Positions 32,793-37,533 of a stretch of 37,533 nt of DNA are shown here, one piece after another; within the stretch, counting starts at the first letter, position 1; each line of letters begins with the position of its first letter. The notes below the pieces were generated by a model. That model was not told the DNA's origin. It ran no database searches and saw only the letters and a program-made list of their open reading frames with translations. This DNA is from Lewinellaceae bacterium (GTDB taxonomy: Bacteria; Bacteroidota; Bacteroidia; Chitinophagales; Saprospiraceae): positions 1 to 37,533 of the forward strand of contig JACJXV010000036.1 of NCBI GenBank assembly GCA_020636445.1. Direction: 5' to 3'. A program made the translations under genes and the position numbers.

Positions 32793-34100
32793 ATGAAAAC
32801 GAAAACGCTTAAGCGGGATAAAGTCAACGTCATCACCTTAGGATGTTCCAAGAACATCGTGGATTCCGAGAATCTGATTACCCAGCTGCGCGGTAATGAT
32901 TTTGAGGTAGTACACGACAGTGAAGAGGATGCCAATATCGTTATCGTCAACACCTGTGGCTTCATCGACCTGGCAAAAGAAGAATCCGTAAATACGATAT
33001 TGGAATATGCTGCTGTCAAGCAAGCCGGAGGCATTGACAAACTCTTCGTTACTGGCTGTTTGTCGCAGCGTTATAAGGACGATCTAGAGCAAGAGATCCC
33101 CGAGGTAGATGCTTATTTTGGCACCTTGGAGCTCCCGGGGCTTTTAGCCCGGCTGAATGCTGATTATAAGCACGAACTGATTGGTGAACGCTGGATTACC
33201 ACACCGCAGCATTTTGCGTACCTGAAAATTGCTGAAGGCTGTAATCGTACCTGTTCCTTTTGCGCCATTCCACTGATGCGGGGCGGCCATGTATCGCGGC
33301 CTATCGAAGAGTTGGTGAAAGAAGCCCAGAGCCTCGCCCGCCGGGGGGTAAAGGAGCTCATGCTGATTGCCCAGGAGTTGACCTATTACGGGTTGGATCT
33401 GTATAAGAAACGCGAATTACCGCGGTTGTTGGAAGCCCTTGCAGATGTGGAAGGAATTGAATGGATCCGGCTGCATTATGCCTATCCCAGCAAATTTCCC
33501 CGCGAAATATTTGAGGTGATGGCCACACGGCCCGAAATCTGTAATTACCTCGATATGCCGCTGCAGCACGCCAATAATGCCGTTTTAGACCGGATGCGCC
33601 GGCAAATAACGCGCGAAGAGACGGTGGAACTGGTAGAATACGCCCGACAACAGATCCCGGATATCGCTATCCGCACGACAATGTTGGTTGGTTTTCCCGG
33701 AGAAACAGAAGCTGAATTTGAGGACCTCTGTAATTTCGTTCGGGAAATGCGCTTTGATCGTTTAGGGGTTTTTCAATACTCCCACGAAGAAGATACCCGG
33801 GCCTATGATTTGGAAGACGATGTTCCGGCGGAGGTTAAAGCGGGCCGGGCAAACCGTTTGATGGAAATTCAGCAGGAAATATCGTTGGAGAAAAACCAGG
33901 CAAAGATTGGCCGGGAGTTACGCGTTCTCTTTGACCGTAAGGAAGGGGAGTATTTTATCGGCAGGACCGAAAGTGATTCTCCGGAGGTAGATAATGAAGT
34001 CTTGGTTCCCGCCGCAAAACACTACGTTCGGGTGGGCGACTTTGCCCGCATTCGGATTACCGAAGCCACTGAATACGATCTTTACGGAGAGCCGGTATAG
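32793..34100 (+). CDS. rimO: Ribosomal protein uS12 (S12) methylthiotransferase RimO
   Basis: From ATG 32793 the product has 435 residues, the normal RimO length. The N-terminal UPF0004 domain has its three cluster cysteines: Cys18 (LGCSKN), Cys55 (NTCGF) and Cys89 (TGCLSQR). The radical-SAM cluster is Cys150, Cys154, Cys157 (EGCNRTCSFCAIP). The sequence IPLMRGGHVSRPIEELVKEAQSLARRGVKELMLIAQELTYYG and MPLQHANNAVLDRMRR are typical of RimO, and a TRAM domain closes the protein. It uses SAM to methylthiolate the conserved Asp of ribosomal protein S12. It is followed 91 bp later by a same-strand membrane gene. Confidence 0.97.
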   Translation: MKTKTLKRDKVNVITLGCSKNIVDSENLITQLRGNDFEVVHDSEEDANIVIVNTCGFIDLAKEESVNTILEYAAVKQAGGIDKLFVTGCLSQRYKDDLEQEIPEVDAYFGTLELPGLLARLNADYKHELIGERWITTPQHFAYLKIAEGCNRTCSFCAIPLMRGGHVSRPIEELVKEAQSLARRGVKELMLIAQELTYYGLDLYKKRELPRLLEALADVEGIEWIRLHYAYPSKFPREIFEVMATRPEICNYLDMPLQHANNAVLDRMRRQITREETVELVEYARQQIPDIAIRTTMLVGFPGETEAEFEDLCNFVREMRFDRLGVFQYSHEEDTRAYDLEDDVPAEVKAGRANRLMEIQQEISLEKNQAKIGRELRVLFDRKEGEYFIGRTESDSPEVDNEVLVPAAKHYVRVGDFARIRITEATEYDLYGEPV

Positions 34101-34191
34101 TATTTGTCCTCGCAAAGACCTTCAAACAGTATTTGGGCAATTTGGTGAACCGGATGCCTTGCTTTTTCATTACCCTTTTAACTGTAAACAT

Positions 34192-34653
34192 ATGGCTGAC
34201 CAATCTTCTATTTTCGAGCGGGCATTTAACCCCGTTTTTCAGGCACTAATCACTTTCGGTGGTGTTGTCGTGGTCACCATAGTAAGTGTACTGGTCAAAG
34301 CCACCGGGCTCATTAGTGTACCGGAGCGTTTTCCCTGGATGGCAGCAGCAGCATTTATGCTATGCTATGCCATGTTCAATAGCGTTTTTTCGCTTTCAGC
34401 ACCCAATATGGCCAAATACTGGGGTACTTCGATTTACAGTTTTATGGGACTGGCCATTGCCAGTGGCTTTAGTGCTTATTTGTTTTCGTCGCTAACGATT
34501 GGCGAGGCGGGGTCGTATCGGTGGATTTATGTAGTGGTGACTTTTGGCTACCTCGTTTTCCTCGGGATGATGGCTTTTCTGAAAAACATTGTACAGTTTG
34601 CCCAGCGTGAAGAGTGGACCCAACCGCGGATTCGGCAGCGCAAACGCAAATAA
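34192..34653 (+). CDS. Small four-helix membrane protein
   Basis: From ATG 34192 (MADQSSIFERAFNPVFQALITFGG) the product has 153 residues with four hydrophobic helices (about 17-36, 46-65, 76-97 and 108-130) and a basic Arg/Lys-rich tail (QPRIRQRKRK), which suggests the C-terminus is cytoplasmic. The frame is open upstream into rimO, but that part is not protein-like. I do not recognise the family and no catalytic motif is visible. It is 28 bp before msrB and may share its transcript. Confidence 0.72.
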   Translation: MADQSSIFERAFNPVFQALITFGGVVVVTIVSVLVKATGLISVPERFPWMAAAAFMLCYAMFNSVFSLSAPNMAKYWGTSIYSFMGLAIASGFSAYLFSSLTIGEAGSYRWIYVVVTFGYLVFLGMMAFLKNIVQFAQREEWTQPRIRQRKRK

Positions 34654-34681
34654 TTGATCACCCTAAAATGACTCAGATATT

Positions 34682-35224
34682 ATGCGAGTTTCCATCCTCT
34701 TACTGGTTTGCTGGTCGCTGTTTTTATCCTGCAATAGGGCACAACAACCCAATAGTGTAGCCCCTTCTACTGCAGGCAGCACACCTGGGGACGTAACTTT
34801 TCTTTCACTGACAGGAGATACACTTTCCCCCATGGTGGTTAAATCGGTGGACGAGTGGCGTGCGGAATTGAGCCCTGAGGCATTTCATGTGCTACGGGAA
34901 GCGGGCACAGAACGAGCCTTTACCGGTACCTATTGGAACAATCATGCCGATGGCGTTTATGTCTGTGCCGGCTGTGGGTTACCCCTGTTTTCCTCTGCTA
35001 CGAAATTTGAGTCGGGCACCGGCTGGCCTAGTTTCTGGGAGCCTATTAAGCCGGGTTATGTGGCAGAAAAAACGGATACGAGTTATGGCATGGTGCGGGT
35101 AGAAGTACTTTGCCCTCGCTGTCAGGGTCACCTGGGCCACGTATTCGATGATGGCCCTAAACCTACAGGGTTACGCTATTGTATGAACTCCGTATCGCTA
35201 AAGTTTGTACCCGCAGGGAAGTAA
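34682..35224 (+). CDS. msrB: Lipoprotein peptide-methionine (R)-S-oxide reductase MsrB
   Basis: The 180-residue protein begins with a lipoprotein signal (lipobox FLSC, Cys17), so it works in the periplasm or on the envelope, unlike cytoplasmic MsrB. The SelR domain (about 55-177) is complete: zinc ligands Cys95/Cys98 (CAGC) and Cys144/Cys147 (CPRC), FESGTGWPSFW, GHLGHVFDDGP and the catalytic Cys167 in RYCMNS. It reduces methionine-R-sulfoxide in oxidised envelope proteins. The last codons (GGG AAG TAA) belong to a copy of a 70-bp REP-like repeat that starts at 35216. Confidence 0.96.
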   Translation: MRVSILLLVCWSLFLSCNRAQQPNSVAPSTAGSTPGDVTFLSLTGDTLSPMVVKSVDEWRAELSPEAFHVLREAGTERAFTGTYWNNHADGVYVCAGCGLPLFSSATKFESGTGWPSFWEPIKPGYVAEKTDTSYGMVRVEVLCPRCQGHLGHVFDDGPKPTGLRYCMNSVSLKFVPAGK

Positions 35225-35285
35225 ACCCCGGTGATTGCACTTCGACTGCGCTCAGTAACCAAGCGGAGTCGAAATCACCAGCCCG
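35216..35285. repeat. REP-like palindromic repeat, copy 1, overlapping the msrB stop
   Basis: This 70-bp unit is 67/70 identical to 37450-37519. It folds into a hairpin: GGTGAT...TTCGACT.CGCT pairs with AGCG.AGTCGAA.ATCACC around a loop near CAGTAACCA. The first 9 bases supply the last two codons and the stop of msrB. It may also act as the msrB terminator. Elements of the form ACTTCGACTGCGCTCAG are, from memory, common between genes in Bacteroidota. Confidence 0.75.
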
Positions 35286-35369
35286 CTGATTGAAAACCCA
35301 CTGTTCCCTGACGAAAATCATTTCCTCCCGGGGTGAAAGGGGTTACCTTATGGGTAAATCCCACGAACG

Positions 35370-36425
35370 ATGAAAAGAATGCCCCGGTGGTTATTTTACG
35401 GAATGCTAGTGGGTCTGTTGGCATGTTCCAAGCCTGTCGATAAGCCCGTTAATCTAACGGAAGAAAGGGTAGGGGATACGGTTATTACATCAGCTCCTCC
35501 CGCTTACAATTGGATTCCGATAACCCATCCCGTCAAGGTTAAAAACTATTTTTCCTTCATTGACAGTTGTGTCCGGCATTGGGACACCCTGTTGCCTTAT
35601 TCCCTAACGGAGTATGCGTTGGTTCAGGCTAATCCGTGGTTAATCGATTCCCTGGCAGTTGCAGATTACTACCGCCAGCAGGAGCGTGGAGTTTTTGTTC
35701 GGGATCAGAAGGAATGGGAAGTACTTCATGTCGGGGATAGCCTCTGGATTCCTGATTCCAACTGGGTAGCCATAAACCAGTTTCAGCAGGCGCTGACATG
35801 GTTGGATATTAATATTCCAGCCTTTACGATACAGATACTACGCGAAGACTCCGTCTTGTACAGCTTTCCAGCCCGGGTAGGTAGGAATGAAAAGAAATAC
35901 CTGGCCATGGCAGGGCGAACGGTTGACTTACGCACCCAGACGGGTATTGGGACGATCACCCGGGTAGATCGCAATCCTACCTTCATCAACCCAAGTAACA
36001 ATCATCGCTATACCGAAACCCGCCGGGATGATGGCAAAGTTACCCAGCTACCTTTGATTCCCTGGTTGGAGCCAACCTTAAATGGAACGCGTTATGGCCA
36101 GTTAATTCACCCGACAACTAACCAAAATACGCTGGGACGTGCCTATTCCAATGGCTGTATAGGCGTAGCGGAAGCCTCCGCCTGGTATCTTTATTATTAT
36201 GCACCGATAGGAACACGCATCATCGTTCGGTACGACCTCAAGGCTGTAAACAGTGCCGGAGATTCCATACGATTGCGCAATATTTACCCTGGCTTTGAAA
36301 AACGACCGCCGGTTAGCATTCCGCCTATCCCAATAGCCGCCGCTGATTGGCAGGCACATCCACATTTGCACGCCTGTGGTGCCGCCTGTATCGGGGTTTG
36401 GGATGGAGAATTTAAAGGGAAATAA
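35370..36425 (+). CDS. L,D-transpeptidase (YkuD)-like lipoprotein
   Basis: The 351-residue protein has a lipoprotein signal (lipobox LLAC, Cys19) and an N-terminal helical region (about 50-110). A short SLWIPDSNWVA piece that could be a degraded LysM-like turn follows. The YkuD domain spans about 150-290: ALTWLDINIPAFTIQILREDSVLYSFPARVGR, then GTITRVDRNPTF, then the catalytic block RYGQLIHPTTNQNTLGRAYSNGCIGVAEASAWYLYYYAPIGTRIIV, with His247 and Cys263. The usual SHGC is SNGC here (Asn261). It should cross-link or modify peptidoglycan in the periplasm. It is followed by the minus-strand gene at 36567. Confidence 0.85.
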   Translation: MKRMPRWLFYGMLVGLLACSKPVDKPVNLTEERVGDTVITSAPPAYNWIPITHPVKVKNYFSFIDSCVRHWDTLLPYSLTEYALVQANPWLIDSLAVADYYRQQERGVFVRDQKEWEVLHVGDSLWIPDSNWVAINQFQQALTWLDINIPAFTIQILREDSVLYSFPARVGRNEKKYLAMAGRTVDLRTQTGIGTITRVDRNPTFINPSNNHRYTETRRDDGKVTQLPLIPWLEPTLNGTRYGQLIHPTTNQNTLGRAYSNGCIGVAEASAWYLYYYAPIGTRIIVRYDLKAVNSAGDSIRLRNIYPGFEKRPPVSIPPIPIAAADWQAHPHLHACGAACIGVWDGEFKGK

Positions 36426-36528
36426 CCCTGCTGGGGTAGGGGAGATTGGGCTCAAGTTACACCTCAAATTAGGGGGTAATGAGCAGCATCAACTATACCA
36501 TAGTAGGCGGGTGCTCAGTTGGCTTGTC

Positions 36529-36561
36529 AACGAATAACGGGTAACAAATAACGAGTAACGG
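36529..36561. repeat. Short direct repeat, AATAACGRGTAAC, period 14
   Basis: AATAACGGGTAAC (36533-36545) and AATAACGAGTAAC (36547-36559) are adjacent near-identical units between two convergent genes. Such simple AT-rich repeats are common between Bacteroidota genes; no function is evident. Confidence 0.45.
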
Positions 36562-36566
36562 ATTCG

Positions 36567-37271
36567 TCACGCCCCCGCTTTCTTTTCCCGCACTTTCCGG
36601 GCAATTTTTTGATCGTTGTTGCTTTCGTAGATGGTGTAGTTCTCGTACTTGACAGGGTCTTTCTCCGCCCAGATATCTTTGCCAATGTCACACAGGACAA
36701 CCAGTTCGTCGTACAGTTTATTACCCTGTTCAACACGTCGTTCCACCGAAATGTCGCGATCGGCAATGCGGTCTTGTTGGATATTGAGGGCTGTTTCGAA
36801 GGTTTGGTAGGCCTCTACGATGCGCTCCAGTACTTTTTCATTAACACCTACCTCAGCGAGGAAGTCAATTTGGGCGCGTGCTACCCGAACAACCCGCCGG
36901 CCACAGAAGAGCAGCTGGGCATCTGTCATATCACCCAGTTTAGCGGTACCAAACTTGCGGTAGCGACCCGTACGGTTGCTGTATTTCATGGCCACCCGGG
37001 TCATTAAACTCCGAATGGCCGTTTTTAGCTTTTCTGCCGCAGCATTTTTCTTTTCCGTGGTAACCATCTGATCGCCAATAAGTTCGTCGTCGTCGGGGAG
37101 CGATCTGAATTGATCGCAAAGACTTAAAAAGGCCTTCATACGCTCACCGTCATAACCATACTGGGCAAATAGTTCCCGGTCGCGATGCGCATGACGCAGA
37201 CGTTCCATGCATTGCAGGTATAAGTCCGCATCGGGGAAGTTGTATTTCCGGTGGCCTGGTTGCTTCTTCAT
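36567..37271 (-). CDS. Helical protein of unknown function
   Basis: I choose ATG 37271 (MKKQPGHRKYNFPDADLYLQ), giving 234 residues; the open frame extends 13 codons upstream with a hydrophobic stretch that looks spurious. The protein is Lys/Arg/Glu-rich and almost all helical, with no signal peptide or membrane segment. Candidate helices include AAAEKLKTAIRSLMTRVAMKYSN, AQLLFCGRRVVRVARAQIDFLAEVGV and ERIVEAYQTFETALNIQQDRI; the C-terminus is strongly basic. I do not recognise the family. It is flanked by simple repeats at its end and by a REP-like cluster upstream of its start. Confidence 0.75.
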   Translation of the reverse strand: MKKQPGHRKYNFPDADLYLQCMERLRHAHRDRELFAQYGYDGERMKAFLSLCDQFRSLPDDDELIGDQMVTTEKKNAAAEKLKTAIRSLMTRVAMKYSNRTGRYRKFGTAKLGDMTDAQLLFCGRRVVRVARAQIDFLAEVGVNEKVLERIVEAYQTFETALNIQQDRIADRDISVERRVEQGNKLYDELVVLCDIGKDIWAEKDPVKYENYTIYESNNDQKIARKVREKKAGA

Positions 37272-37401
37272 AAGACAAACATTGATTATCAGACAAATAT
37301 GATAAATCAATTTGTTTTAAGCAACTATTTTCTTATTATTTTTTGTGTAGATAGTTTACTCAGATGTAAAAATCTTTTCGAGATAACCAATTAAAATGAA
37401 T

Positions 37402-37533
37402 TGAAATCACCAGCCCGGGAGTGGCTTCGGCTTCGCTCAGCCACCGTTCGGGAAGTAAACCCCGGTGATTGCACTTCGATTGCGCTCAGTAACCAAGCGA
37501 AGCCGAAATCACCAGCCCGGAAGTCGAAATCAC
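37402..37533. repeat. Cluster of REP-like units running off the window end
   Basis: A right-end remnant (TGAAATCACCAGCCCGG at 37402-37418) is followed by a small hairpin (GTGGCT/AGCCAC, 37421-37426/37439-37444), a full 70-bp copy (37450-37519) and the start of a third right arm (AAGTCGAAATCAC, 37521-37533) cut by the window edge. The full copy differs from 35216-35285 at 3 positions. The 82 bp before 37402 are AT-rich with no gene. Confidence 0.75.

Noticed and set aside
1..37533. CRISPR arrays, insertion sequences, prophage genes or toxin-antitoxin pairs
   Set aside because: No regularly spaced direct repeats with unique spacers, transposase or integrase motifs, or paired small toxin/antitoxin genes were found on either strand.

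Overview
The window looks like chromosomal DNA of a member of the Bacteroidota, probably a Saprospira/Lewinella-type or related gliding lineage. The evidence is a GLPGLI-family protein, a gliding-type ABC module (GldA, GldF, GldG), a CarboxypepD_reg/plug/outer-membrane beta-barrel protein, many short lipoproteins, an EAD11 domain, and repeated TAnnTTTG -7 promoter elements typical of the phylum. The species assignment is inference. No phage, plasmid, transposase or CRISPR signature is visible.

Layout. Positions 1-7403 are almost all minus strand: a flavin-dependent (luciferase-like) oxidoreductase cut by the window edge, a membrane-anchored EAD11 protein, a lipoprotein, a DoxX-like protein, a secreted esterase, an NTF2-like secreted protein, a DUF2306 membrane protein broken by one extra base, and a membrane-anchored class III nucleotide cyclase. 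Positions 7575-14706 hold a small Cys-rich secreted protein, a secreted PI-PLC-like enzyme with three N-terminal repeats, a lipoprotein phosphodiesterase/phosphatase, two unknown membrane proteins, a second DUF2306 protein and a FAS1 lipoprotein.

Positions 14992-24079 contain the most interesting unit: an OmpR-type response regulator and its histidine kinase, a divergent GLPGLI gene and, about 6 kb away, an outer-membrane beta-barrel gene. The promoters of the last two carry the same 38-bp three-box operator (TTAACCT, 3 bp, TTAACCT, 14 bp, TTAACCT), each exactly 20 bp upstream of a TAnnTTTG element. The two proteins also end in similar Gly-rich, Arg/Ile/Met tails. I infer a small envelope regulon controlled by the adjacent two-component system. 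A stand-alone Tat-type molybdopterin oxidoreductase and a GIY-YIG-like protein lie between them.

Positions 24170-25902 hold a DHFR-like reductase overlapping a very small kinase-like protein, a tRNA-Arg(CCG) with its own promoter and terminator, and a candidate minus-strand small RNA. Then come a dipeptide epimerase (minus) and a five-gene operon gldA - secreted protein - gldF - gldG - DUF4340 protein (27166-32339). The right end carries rimO, a four-helix membrane protein, a lipoprotein MsrB, an L,D-transpeptidase-like lipoprotein and an unknown helical protein. A 70-bp REP-like palindromic repeat occurs twice there, once overlapping the msrB stop codon and once in a cluster that runs off the window end.
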